Shown here piece after piece: positions 44,111-55,131 of a stretch of 64,000 bases of DNA. A model generated the notes under the pieces. It saw only the letters and a program-made list of their open reading frames with translations, had not been told where the DNA came from and did no database searches. This stretch comes from Sinorhizobium sp. 6-70 (GTDB lineage Bacteria > Pseudomonadota > Alphaproteobacteria > Rhizobiales > Rhizobiaceae): the NCBI RefSeq assembly GCF_030124375.1, contig NZ_JASKLS010000008.1, positions 62,001 through 126,000 of the forward strand, written 5' to 3'. The translations under genes and the position numbers were made by a program. Positions within the stretch are counted from its first letter, which is position 1; every line of letters starts with the position of its first letter.

Positions 44111-45478
44111 TTAGGCGGCTGTCGCCACAACCCTGTTGCGCCCGTTGTTTTTGGCCTGATAGAGCGCCATATCGGCGCGCTTCAACAACGCTTCGGGCGT
44201 GTCGCCCTCCGCTCTCAGGCTGGAGATGCCGAGGGAGGCCGTGACGGAATGAACCGTATCAGCCTGGGGAATAGCGAACGCTCGGCTCTCAACCATCAGA
44301 CGAAGGCGTTCGGCGACGATTGCCGCCATTTCCGGGGTCGTGTCCGGCATGACGATCACGAATTCCTCGCCACCAAACCGGCATGCGAGATCCGCACCCC
44401 GGACAGTCGCACGCACGCGGTTGGCAAACTCGCGCAAGACCTCGTCGCCCGCGTCGTGGCCATAGGTATCGTTGATGTGTTTGAAGCGGTCGATATCGGT
44501 AATGCAGATGGAAAGCGGCCGACCGCGGGCCGCGGCGCGGTCCATCAGCAGCTTCAGATGATTGTCCAGGTAGCGGCGATTGTGCAGGCCGGTGAGATCG
44601 TCGGTGATCGCCAGCTCGATCGTCTGTTGGACGCTCGCCCGCAGCCGGTCATTGCAATGTTTCCGGCGGATCTGAGTCAGCGAGCGAGCCACAAGCTCAT
44701 TGGGATCGACCGGCCGCATGACATAGTCCGTTACGCCAAGCTCGAGCGCGCGCACGACCATCTCGTCACGCCCCTGCTCGGTGACCAGCAGGATCGGTAT
44801 GAAGCGTGTGCGCTCCAGCGAACGCAGTTGCGAGCACAGGCGCAGCGGATCGTAGTCGTCGAAGTTCGCGTTGACGATGACGAGGTCGAAATTGCTTTCG
44901 GCCGCCTCGAACAAGGCCGCCTGAGGATCCGATATCACCGAGACGTCGGCGATCGGTTTCAGCGCGCGCAGAAGCCGCTCCTGGGACGAGGCGCGCGCGT
45001 CGACCAGCAGAATGTTGCCAGGCTCGTCTGGGCGATCCGGGCGGGCGAGGTCCTGCAGGCCGATCGTATGTGCCGTTTGCGCGCGAAGGCGCAATTCGTC
45101 GCTGACATTCTTCAACCGCACCAGGCTTTTGACGCGCGACATCAGTTGCAGGTCGTTGACCGGCTTGGTGAGGAAGTCGTCGGCCCCGGCCTTCAGTCCA
45201 CGCACACGATCGGAAGGCTGGTCGAGCGCCGTCACCATGACCACCGGAATATGCGCAGTACGGCTGTTCGCCTTCAGCCTCTCGCAGACCTCGAACCCAT
45301 CCATGCCCGGCATCATGATATCGAGCAGCACCAGGTCCACGGGCGTCTTTTCGCAGATCGCCAAGGCCGATTGCCCGTCCCCAGCCGTCAAGACGTCGAA
45401 ATATTCCGCCAGCAGCCGCGCCTCCAGGAGCTTCACATTGGCTGGTACGTCATCGACGACGAGGATACGCGCTGTCAT
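44111..45478 (-). CDS. pleD: PleD-type response regulator diguanylate cyclase
   Basis: Cell-cycle signalling enzyme producing cyclic di-GMP when phosphorylated. The 455 residues have two receiver domains: the first with DD9-10 and phospho-acceptor Asp53 (LLDIMMPG), the second degenerate (LLVDARASSQ, with VNANFDDYD in place of the acceptor loop), then a GGDEF domain with DDLTGLHNRRYLD, DIDRFKHINDTYGHDAGDEVL and GGEEF. This Rec-Rec-GGDEF order is the Caulobacter PleD arrangement. Start at ATG 45478. It follows divK by 17 bases and is surely cotranscribed with it. Confidence 0.95.
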   Translation of the reverse strand: MTARILVVDDVPANVKLLEARLLAEYFDVLTAGDGQSALAICEKTPVDLVLLDIMMPGMDGFEVCERLKANSRTAHIPVVMVTALDQPSDRVRGLKAGADDFLTKPVNDLQLMSRVKSLVRLKNVSDELRLRAQTAHTIGLQDLARPDRPDEPGNILLVDARASSQERLLRALKPIADVSVISDPQAALFEAAESNFDLVIVNANFDDYDPLRLCSQLRSLERTRFIPILLVTEQGRDEMVVRALELGVTDYVMRPVDPNELVARSLTQIRRKHCNDRLRASVQQTIELAITDDLTGLHNRRYLDNHLKLLMDRAAARGRPLSICITDIDRFKHINDTYGHDAGDEVLREFANRVRATVRGADLACRFGGEEFVIVMPDTTPEMAAIVAERLRLMVESRAFAIPQADTVHSVTASLGISSLRAEGDTPEALLKRADMALYQAKNNGRNRVVATAA

Positions 45479-45495
45479 CTCAATTTTCCCGGCGC

Positions 45496-45867
45496 TCAGG
45501 CATCGCCCAGATAGGTCTTGATTGTTTCGATGAATTTCGGAACCGAAATCGGTTTGGACACATAGGCCTCGCAACCGCCCTGGCGAATACGCTCCTCATC
45601 GCCCTTCATGGCGAATGCGGTCACGGCGATGACCGGAATGACGTGAAGCTCATCGTCTTCCTTGAGCCACTTCGTGACTTCCAAGCCGGAAACCTCGGGC
45701 AACTGGATGTCCATCAGGATGAGGTCAGGCCGGTGCTTGCGCGCAAGCTCGAGCGCCTCCATGCCGTTACGCGTCTGGATCGTCTGATAGCCGGAGGCCT
45801 CAATCAGGTCGCGGAAGAGCTTCATATTCAGCTCGTTGTCCTCAACAATCATCACCTGTTTGGGCAT
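45496..45867 (-). CDS. divK: Cell-cycle response regulator DivK
   Basis: Single-domain receiver of 123 residues; in Caulobacter and Sinorhizobium it relays PleC/DivJ signals to CtrA through DivL and is essential for cell division control. Acidic pocket ED9-10, phospho-acceptor Asp53 in LILMDIQLPE, Thr in VTAFAMKGDE and Lys in YVSKPISV are present. I use ATG 45867, which gives the standard DivK length and N-terminus MPKQVMIVEDNELN; the longer frame to 45945 is not family-like. First gene of divK-pleD. Confidence 0.96.
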   Translation of the reverse strand: MPKQVMIVEDNELNMKLFRDLIEASGYQTIQTRNGMEALELARKHRPDLILMDIQLPEVSGLEVTKWLKEDDELHVIPVIAVTAFAMKGDEERIRQGGCEAYVSKPISVPKFIETIKTYLGDA

Positions 45868-46023
45868 GTCGATACCTTGCTGTCCGCCGCCGCCTTGCAA
45901 GTCCACTGAGGGCATATATGTTGCATAATCAACGACTCGGCCCATTTCCTCAGTCGCAAGGCTAGCGCTATTTGGTTGAAAAATAGGTAATTTCGGGCGA
46001 AAGATGACGAGAGGTTCGACACC

Positions 46024-46296
46024 ATGAAGAGCGCCGACGAAACAGCAATCGCCATCCTCGCTTGGCTCGCCAACGAACCGGAACTTCTGTCCCGTTTCCT
46101 CGCCCTGACCGGCACCGATCCCGATTCACTGCGCACGGCAATCGGCGAGCCGGGTTTCATGGGCGGCTTGATTGCTTTCCTGATGGACCACGAACCGACA
46201 CTGATGGCTTTTTGCACTGCGACGCAAACGCGGCCGGAGGAGGTTGTCCGGGCGCACCACCTACTCTCCGGTGCGTCGGACTTCGAGGACAGTTGA
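46024..46296 (+). CDS. DUF3572 family protein
   Basis: A 90-residue protein that is largely helical: AIAILAWLANEPELLSRFLALTG, then GEPGFMGGLIAFLMDHEPTLMAFC. DUF3572 is an uncharacterised alphaproteobacterial family often adjacent to divK, as here (divergent, about 155 bases apart). Two bases separate its stop from the following HAD gene, indicating an operon. Confidence 0.87.
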   Translation: MKSADETAIAILAWLANEPELLSRFLALTGTDPDSLRTAIGEPGFMGGLIAFLMDHEPTLMAFCTATQTRPEEVVRAHHLLSGASDFEDS

Positions 46297-46298
46297 GC

Positions 46299-46955
46299 AT
46301 GGCCGCCGACCGGCCCGAAGACGTCGTCCGTCTGGGGCACAGGCCCCTGATCGTCAGCGATGTCGATGAAGTCGTCCTTGAGTTTCTGACACCGTTCAAA
46401 CTCTTCCTCGAAAGCCGACAGCACAGACTGTTGCCCCGTTCTTTCCGCCTGACCGGCAACATCATCGATCTCAAAAACGGCGAAGCAGCGGGCGACGCCG
46501 CTGTGCAGGCGCTGCTCGACGCCTTCTACGATGCGCAGGAGCAGTGGCAGACACCGGCCGCGCAGGTGGTCAAGACGCTTGCGGAACTCTCCACCGAGGC
46601 GGACATCGTGTTTCTGACCGCGATGCCACCGCGGCACGCGGCCAGACGGCGCGCGCTGCTCGACGCCGTCGGCCTCCCCTATCCGCTGCTCGCCTCCGAG
46701 GAGCCCAAGGGCCCGCTTGTCGAGCAGCTGCACGGCGGCCGGGAACTCCCTGTTGTCTTCATCGACGACATTCTGCGCAATCTCCACTCGGTAAGAGATC
46801 ACGCACCTTCCTGTCTTCTCATAAACCTGATGGCGAATGCAGAATTTCGCGCTCTCGCCCCGGTGCCCGGTCTTGGCATCCATGCGGCTACGGATTGGGC
46901 GGAGGCCGCGCCACTGATCCGCGGTCACTTCCAACGCTGGGCGCCACGGAGCTGA
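46299..46955 (+). CDS. HAD-superfamily hydrolase-like protein
   Basis: A 218-residue protein with a HAD core: motif I DVDEVV (Asp21, Asp23), motif II Thr in VFLTAMPP, a basic region RHAARRRALL and motif IV FIDDIL. A helical cap would fit between residues 45 and 95. Substrate unknown. It is two bases downstream of the DUF3572 gene and followed by a hairpin. Confidence 0.83.
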   Translation: MAADRPEDVVRLGHRPLIVSDVDEVVLEFLTPFKLFLESRQHRLLPRSFRLTGNIIDLKNGEAAGDAAVQALLDAFYDAQEQWQTPAAQVVKTLAELSTEADIVFLTAMPPRHAARRRALLDAVGLPYPLLASEEPKGPLVEQLHGGRELPVVFIDDILRNLHSVRDHAPSCLLINLMANAEFRALAPVPGLGIHAATDWAEAAPLIRGHFQRWAPRS

Positions 46956-46974
46956 GCCGCGCTTCAAGCGGCTC
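46954..46974. terminator. Hairpin between convergent genes
   Basis: Stem GAGCCGC (46954-46960) with GCGGCTC (46968-46974), directly overlapping the stop of the HAD gene and facing the convergent acetyltransferase. Confidence 0.5.
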
Positions 46975-47038
46975 TGTCGATGCGCCGTCACTGCGTCGCC
47001 CGCCGAAGCCAATGCACGCTGATTTGCAGCGACTATGC

Positions 47039-47626
47039 TCATCGGCTCAAATCCAATCGCATCAGTGGTCTGCCGTCCTTGCGCCGCGCAACGGTCTCGA
47101 AACCGGCACCGTCAAAGATCGCCGTGGAGCCGATGCAGAGCGTCGCGGACTTCGATTGCTTGGCGTCGTCGATCGGGCATGCGTCGAGAAAGCGGGCATG
47201 CCCGGCCCGCGCGTGGTCGATCGCCGCGCCAAGCAGGCAATGGCTCAAGCCGTTGCCGCGCAGGCGCGGCAGAAGGAACAGGCAACTCAGCGCCCAAACC
47301 GATGGATCCTCGGCCTCATGATCGTCAAGCGGTCGCGAGACCGTGCGCGGCGAATTGAATTGCGGGACGTCATGGCGCGGGCCCACCTGTACCCAGGCGA
47401 CCGGCGCGCCCTCGTAATATCCGAGGATGCCAGGTGGTGGTCCGGTTGCGATCCGATCTTTGATGAAGCCCTTGCGCTCGTCGGAGGACATGCGGGTGCG
47501 GATCGCGTGCGGCAATCGCAGGGCGACGCACCAGCAGCCGCAGAAGGCGCCCTGTCGGCCGAAGAGCTGCTCGAAGTCCGGCCAGCGCCGCGCGGTGACC
47601 GGTTCGAATTCAAGGGTGATATCCAA
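47039..47626 (-). CDS. GNAT-like acetyltransferase
   Basis: A 195-residue protein with the pattern of a rhizobial GNAT subfamily: N-terminal FGRQGAFCGCWCVALRLP, a FIKDRIATGPPPGILGYYEG strand pair, and an acetyl-CoA loop LFLLPRLRGNGLSHCLLGAA. The CGCWC cysteine cluster is characteristic of this subfamily and unusual for GNATs in general. Substrate unknown. Divergent from dinB; the start codons are about 75 bases apart and share the region with the SOS box. Confidence 0.83.
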   Translation of the reverse strand: MDITLEFEPVTARRWPDFEQLFGRQGAFCGCWCVALRLPHAIRTRMSSDERKGFIKDRIATGPPPGILGYYEGAPVAWVQVGPRHDVPQFNSPRTVSRPLDDHEAEDPSVWALSCLFLLPRLRGNGLSHCLLGAAIDHARAGHARFLDACPIDDAKQSKSATLCIGSTAIFDGAGFETVARRKDGRPLMRLDLSR

Positions 47627-47681
47627 AACGGCCTCCGATCTCCGCCTTGAGACTCAGTAGCGTAGAGCGTAAAGTCGCCGC

Positions 47682-47696
47682 GTTCAACATTTGTTC
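47682..47696 (+). promoter_or_regulatory. LexA (SOS) box upstream of dinB
   Basis: GTTC-AACATTT-GTTC is a perfect GTTC-N7-GTTC direct repeat, the established LexA-binding sequence of alphaproteobacteria. It ends five bases before the dinB ATG at 47702, so LexA would block either the promoter or a transcript starting at or next to the ATG. Confidence 0.85.
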
Positions 47697-47701
47697 CGGA
47701 T

Positions 47702-48994
47702 ATGCCCGACAGCGCTGCATCGATTCCTGGCTTCTGCCGAGACTGCCTCAAGGAGCAGGCTGCCGGGGCGCGACGGTGCTCCTCCTGCGGCAGCCCGCGG
47801 CTTCTTCGCCACTCCGAACTCTACAAACTGACGCTCGCGCATATCGACTGCGACGCCTTCTATGCCTCGATCGAGAAACGTGACGATCCGGAGCTTGCCG
47901 ACAAGCCGGTGATCATCGGCGGCGGCAAACGCGGCGTCGTTTCGACCGCCTGCTACATCGCCCGCATTCACGGTGTCCGCTCCGCCATGCCGATGTTCAA
48001 GGCGCTCGAAGCCTGTCCGCAGGCGGTCGTAATCAAGCCTAACATGGAGAAATATTCGCGCGTCGGACGTGAGGTGCGGTCGCTGATGCTGGAACTGACG
48101 CCGCTTGTGCAGCCACTGTCGATCGACGAAGCCTTCCTCGATCTCAGCGGCACCGAGCGGCTTCATCATGATCCGCCGGCCCGAACACTCGCCCGACTTG
48201 CCAAGCGCGTGGAGCAGGAGATCGGCATCACCGTCTCGGTCGGTCTGTCCTACTGCAAGTTCCTCGCCAAGGTCGCCTCCGACCTGCAGAAGCCGCGAGG
48301 ATTTTCCGTTATCGGTCAGGCCGAGGCCGTCGACTTCCTGAAGGAGCGTCCGGTGACGCTGATCTGGGGCGTCGGCAAGGCCTTTGCCGCGACACTCGAA
48401 CGCGACGGCATCCGCACGATCGGCCAATTGCAGATGATGGAGGAGGCCGACCTGATGCGCCGCTACGGCACGATGGGCCAAAGGCTCTACCGCCTGTCGC
48501 GCGGCCAGGACGAGCGGACCGTGGAGACGGACGGAGAAGCCAAGAGCGTGTCGTCGGAAAACACGTTCAACGACGACCTCTCACGCCCGGAAGAACTGGT
48601 GCCGCATCTGAGGCGGCTCAGCGAACAGGTGGCACTGCGGCTGCGCAAGGCAGAGCTTGCCGGACAAACCGTCGTCCTCAAGCTCAAGACCGCCGACTTC
48701 AAGCTTCGCACGCGCAATCGGCGTCTCGACAGCCCGACACGTCTGGCGGATCGTATCTTCCGCACCGGCCTCCAGCTTCTGGAAAGGGAACTTGACGGCA
48801 CGCGATACAGGCTGATTGGCATCGGCGTCAGCGACCTGTCCGATCCCGGACTTGCCGACCCGCCGGATCTGGTGGATCCGGCGGCGACGAGGCGCGCGGC
48901 CGCCGAAGACGCCATCAACAAGCTGCGCGACAAGTTCGGCAAGACGACCGTCGAGACCGGCTACACCTTCGGTCACCGACGTCGCGATCAATAG
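47702..48994 (+). CDS. dinB: DNA polymerase IV with N-terminal zinc ribbon
   Basis: Y-family translesion polymerase of 430 residues. An N-terminal ribbon with Cys12, Cys15, Cys26 and Cys29 (CRDC...CSSC) precedes the polymerase core, an extension not found in E. coli DinB. Catalytic acids are Asp49 (HIDCDAFYAS) and Asp142-Glu143 (SIDEAF), and the steric gate aligns to Tyr54. The helix-hairpin-helix and little-finger domains follow. I see no obvious C-terminal clamp-binding Q-x-x-L-x-[LF] motif; the protein ends in FGHRRRDQ. The ATG is immediately downstream of an SOS box with no spaced Shine-Dalgarno sequence, which suggests leaderless translation. Confidence 0.93.
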   Translation: MPDSAASIPGFCRDCLKEQAAGARRCSSCGSPRLLRHSELYKLTLAHIDCDAFYASIEKRDDPELADKPVIIGGGKRGVVSTACYIARIHGVRSAMPMFKALEACPQAVVIKPNMEKYSRVGREVRSLMLELTPLVQPLSIDEAFLDLSGTERLHHDPPARTLARLAKRVEQEIGITVSVGLSYCKFLAKVASDLQKPRGFSVIGQAEAVDFLKERPVTLIWGVGKAFAATLERDGIRTIGQLQMMEEADLMRRYGTMGQRLYRLSRGQDERTVETDGEAKSVSSENTFNDDLSRPEELVPHLRRLSEQVALRLRKAELAGQTVVLKLKTADFKLRTRNRRLDSPTRLADRIFRTGLQLLERELDGTRYRLIGIGVSDLSDPGLADPPDLVDPAATRRAAAEDAINKLRDKFGKTTVETGYTFGHRRRDQ

Positions 48995-49005
48995 CGCGGA
49001 CCGCC

Positions 49006-49092
49006 TGTTTCCTTAAATCGGAGCCGAAACATGCAGCAATGCAAAGTGCTGCAGCGACCTTTGTGGGTCTGAAAGACGCATGGGCGCTGCAG
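49006..49092 (+). repeat. RIME-like repeat with deletion in palindrome 1
   Basis: TGTTTCCTTAAATCGGAGCC is followed directly by GAAACATGCAGCAATGCAAAGTGCTGCAG; the second arm of palindrome 1 has lost its GATTTAAG part. Palindrome 2 is diverged (GGTCTGAAAGACGC, GGCGCTGCAG). Located in the gap between dinB and the L,D-transpeptidase gene. Confidence 0.7.
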
Positions 49093-49168
49093 GCCCGCTC
49101 GCAGTGATTGAATTCCTTAAATATTGGCGGATACGCTCGCTCGACAGGTCTCGCGTTGGAATGAGAGT

Positions 49169-50401
49169 ATGGTTTTGCGTTTCACTCTCGGAGGCGGGTT
49201 CGTCCTCCTGCTGGCGTCGGCGTCGTCCGCCATTGCAGCCAGCAATGCACCGCTGCAGGTGATCGTCTCGACGCAGCAGCAATCGATCGTCGTCTACGAC
49301 GGCAATGCCGTCATAGCCACGTCGAAGGTATCGACCGGCAAAGCCGGCCATTCGACGCCGACGGGTATTTTCTCGATTCTCGAAAAACGCCGCCACCACA
49401 AATCCAACATCTATTCGAACGCGCCGATGCCGTTCATGCAACGACTGACCTGGTCCGGAATTGCGCTTCATGGCTCGGGCCACGTACCGAAATACCCGGC
49501 CTCGCACGGTTGCGTGCGTTTGCCCAGCAAATTTGCCGCGAATCTGTTCAAGATGACCCGGCACGGAATGCACGTCCTGATATCGGATCGACAGGTGGTT
49601 CCGACCGAGATTTCGAGCGCCATGTTGTTCCAACCGAATCAAGCGCTTGAGGTAAAGCCGGCGCCCCTCTCCGACGTTCCCCTGCGTCCGGCGCTCAGCC
49701 AGAAAGAAACCAATCCGCTCGAAGTGGCAATGATCAAGACGGCTTCCGTGCCGACCGCTTCCAGCCAATCGCCGGCGCCGATCCGCATCTTGATCACCCG
49801 ACGGAGCGCGCGCGACACGATCCGTGAGCTACAGATGCTGCTCAGCAGCCTCGGCTTTGATGCCGGCGTCCCGGATGGCTGGACCGGCCCCGCCACGCTT
49901 GACGCCGTACGCGCCTTCCAGTCCGCCGAGGGGCTTGCACCTGACGGGAAAATAACGCCGGACCTGATCGACAAAGTGTTCCGCAAAGGCGGCCGCGAAA
50001 GGCCGTCGAACGGCGTCCTTCTCGTGCGTCAGCGTTTCCAACCGCTCTTCTCGGCCGAGGTCGACATCGAGCAGCCGCAAGCTGCATTGGGAACGCATTT
50101 CCTGCAGTTCCAGGATCACGACGGAGCAAGCGGCACCGGCAAATGGTTTGGCGTCTCCCTGGAGAATCACCTTCCGGCATCGATGAAAGAACGTCTCGGC
50201 ATTGCCGTCGACGCTGATGCTTCGGTGTCCAATGCGCTTCAAGCGACGCTGGACCGGCTCACCGTGCCCGCCGACGTGCGGGCGCGGATCGCAGGTCTTC
50301 TCGTCGACGGATCGTCCTTGTCGATCTCCGATGCGGAGAGCGGGCAGGAAACCGGCGAGGGAACGGATTTCATCACCATCACACGTTCCTGGCCGCGCTG
50401 A
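49169..50401 (+). CDS. L,D-transpeptidase with peptidoglycan-binding domain
   Basis: Periplasmic YkuD-fold enzyme, which forms 3-3 cross-links or attaches proteins to peptidoglycan. The 410 residues from ATG 49169 begin with a signal peptide (cleavage after AIA, residue 23). The catalytic domain carries HGSGHVPKYPASHGCVRLP with nucleophile Cys115. A PG_binding_1 domain follows (about 210-265: IRELQMLLSSLGFDAG... GPATLDAVRAFQ). The C-terminal 130 residues are of unknown fold. The order catalytic domain then binding domain is the reverse of many family members. No SOS site was seen at this gene. Confidence 0.87.
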   Translation: MVLRFTLGGGFVLLLASASSAIAASNAPLQVIVSTQQQSIVVYDGNAVIATSKVSTGKAGHSTPTGIFSILEKRRHHKSNIYSNAPMPFMQRLTWSGIALHGSGHVPKYPASHGCVRLPSKFAANLFKMTRHGMHVLISDRQVVPTEISSAMLFQPNQALEVKPAPLSDVPLRPALSQKETNPLEVAMIKTASVPTASSQSPAPIRILITRRSARDTIRELQMLLSSLGFDAGVPDGWTGPATLDAVRAFQSAEGLAPDGKITPDLIDKVFRKGGRERPSNGVLLVRQRFQPLFSAEVDIEQPQAALGTHFLQFQDHDGASGTGKWFGVSLENHLPASMKERLGIAVDADASVSNALQATLDRLTVPADVRARIAGLLVDGSSLSISDAESGQETGEGTDFITITRSWPR

Positions 50402-50463
50402 CGGCCCCAGCTCGGGTCCTCGAATCCCGGACAGAGAAAGCCGTTACACGCTTTTCCTGGAAT

Positions 50464-50568
50464 TGCTCTCGCGCCGTGCGTTCAAATGAACGCACAAAGG
50501 ACGCTCTCGAACTTTGATTCTAGAGCATCTTATCCGCTTTCAATGATTCCACTTGAAAGCGGGATGCT

Positions 50569-50573
<5 letters not shown>
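50464..50573. repeat. RIME-related two-palindrome element at the dnaE 3' end
   Basis: Palindrome A is TGCGTTCAAATGAACGCA (50477-50494). The sequence ACAAAGGACGCTCTCGAACTTTG links it to palindrome B: CTAGAGCATC (50520-50529) and GATGCTCTAG (50563-50572) outside, CCGCTTTCAA (50534-50543) and TTGAAAGCGG (50553-50562) inside. The layout mirrors the repeats above with different arms. Palindrome B includes the dnaE stop codon (50569-50571). Confidence 0.65.
50520..50572 (-). terminator. Long perfect hairpin overlapping the dnaE stop
   Basis: A 53-base, nearly perfect inverted repeat with two nested 10-bp stems and a 9-base loop. It contains the TAG of dnaE and faces the convergent L,D-transpeptidase gene, so it can stop or stabilise both transcripts. 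No T tract follows. Confidence 0.5.
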
Positions 50574-54063
<3,490 letters not shown>

Positions 54064-54221
54064 CGTTGCACTCCGATTCCCGTTCGGAGCAGAGGATATC
54101 CCGTTTCCGGTCCTTGATGTCCAGCGCAACGGCTGGGACCGCCGTCTTTTTCAACATTGCACCGGAGGTAGCACAGATCCGACGCGGCCACGCCCTGCGA
54201 AGCCGCTCCGGCGCAGAAGGA

Positions 54222-54308
54222 TCACAATCCGAGCGCAATCACCGAGATGCTGGCGATGAACAGGCTCATGGAGGCGAAGGCGGCGAGATCACGAACGAAA
54301 TCAGTCAT
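54222..54308 (-). CDS. 28-residue single-helix membrane peptide, SOS-controlled (SidA-like in form)
   Basis: A short frame from ATG 54308 to TGA 54222-54224. AAAGGAGCC lies 6 bases upstream of the start, one of the strongest ribosome-binding sites in the window. The peptide has a short charged head (MTDFVRDLAAF) and then an uninterrupted hydrophobic stretch of about 18 residues to its end (SMSLFIASISVIALGL), so it should span the inner membrane once. A perfect LexA box lies 33 bases upstream. Size, topology and SOS control recall SidA, the 29-residue division inhibitor of Caulobacter; sequence homology has not been tested. Confidence 0.7.
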   Translation of the reverse strand: MTDFVRDLAAFASMSLFIASISVIALGL

Positions 54309-54340
54309 AATTGGCTCCTTTCCGCTATTGTTTTTCTTTT

Positions 54341-54355
54341 GTTCTTTTTTTGTTC
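54341..54355 (-). promoter_or_regulatory. LexA (SOS) box for the 28-residue gene
   Basis: GTTC-TTTTTTT-GTTC on the plus strand, read as GAAC-N7-GAAC toward the leftward gene. It is a perfect match to the alphaproteobacterial LexA direct repeat and sits 33 bases from the start codon, where it would overlap the promoter. Confidence 0.82.
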
Positions 54356-54515
54356 CATAGTCAAGCAAGGCCGCATAAAAGATCCCGCAATTCAACGCTC
54401 ATGGTTAATACCCGGCAGTCCACGCGGGGTGTGAAACTGTGATGCGGCCGAACTGAAGGCGCCGGGACCGCCTCCGTTCAGGTCCGACGCGAACCGGGGC
54501 GTCAAATGAGCGTTT

Positions 54516-54530
54516 GTTCTCTTTTTGTTC
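54516..54530 (+). promoter_or_regulatory. LexA (SOS) box for the DUF5680 gene
   Basis: GTTC-TCTTTTT-GTTC, a perfect direct repeat, ends 52 bases before the ATG at 54583. Flanks and spacer are T-rich like the neighbouring box, suggesting a common origin of the two sites. Confidence 0.8.
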
Positions 54531-54582
54531 TTTACAGCCTGATGATGTTGCGCCATCCTCTGTGAGCAATGGGAGGACGCTC

Positions 54583-55050
54583 ATGTTCAGCATCGAGGAA
54601 CTCACCGACTTTATCGTCGAGGCGAAATCGAAGACCTATGCCGGCGACGGCGCGGCACTTCCCGCCAGCAGGCCCGGCGCGCGCGATATTGGGCACCAGC
54701 GCGGTGCGTGGCGTTATCTCGACAGCTATTTCGGTGGAACGGATTTTGCCGGTCAGGAAGCGGTTTGGCACGATGGCAAACCGCGCTGGGCGATGAATTA
54801 TTTCGGCCGCATCACCCGTCCGGACCTGATCGATGCGCGACGGGCGGGCGCCGTCATCAAGGCGGCATTGCAGACGATGTACCACGACAAGCGCCATTTC
54901 CTCGGCGGCATGGAATACCAGCACGCCTATGGCTGCTACATCGACAGCAGCCGCGGCGGGACCAACCACTTTTCCGGGCGTGAGGTCATTTTCGTCGATG
55001 GCGAAGAAGCTTATGAGCTCGATTATCGCGGCGGGCTCATGGTCCCTTGA
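54583..55050 (+). CDS. DUF5680 domain-containing protein, SOS-controlled
   Basis: A 155-residue protein with the DUF5680 pattern: FSIEELTDFIVEAKSKTYAG, RPGARDIGHQRGAWRYLDSYFGGTDFAGQEAVWH, then PRWAMNYFGRI and a C-terminal YELDYRGGLM. Family members are small, cytoplasmic, beta-rich and uncharacterised, often called XRE-family or hypothetical proteins when fused. GGGAGG precedes the ATG by 6 bases. A perfect SOS box upstream implies induction on DNA damage. Function unknown. Confidence 0.85.
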   Translation: MFSIEELTDFIVEAKSKTYAGDGAALPASRPGARDIGHQRGAWRYLDSYFGGTDFAGQEAVWHDGKPRWAMNYFGRITRPDLIDARRAGAVIKAALQTMYHDKRHFLGGMEYQHAYGCYIDSSRGGTNHFSGREVIFVDGEEAYELDYRGGLMVP

Positions 55051-55131
55051 CGCCACCGCAGCGAGCATCTTTTCAGATCGCAACGCGCGCCATGGCACTT
55101 CTGATCGCCGCGAAGCGGCGGCGCCTCGAGG

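Larger units (their letters stand above)
54064..54582. other. Divergent SOS-controlled intergenic region
   Basis: Upstream of dnaE this region holds the 28-residue gene (54222-54308) and two LexA boxes (54341-54355 and 54516-54530). The 160 bases between the boxes contain no supported gene. Bases 54064-54221 form the dnaE leader; no promoter was called there. Confidence 0.6.

Noticed and set aside
46062..46955. 297-codon version of the HAD gene
   Set aside because: The extension overlaps the DUF3572 gene; the ATG at 46299 gives the conserved HAD N-terminus.
47039..47701. SOS control of the GNAT gene divergent from dinB
   Set aside because: The box at 47682-47696 is about 56 bases upstream of the GNAT start but adjacent to dinB; dual control is possible but unsupported by a second site.
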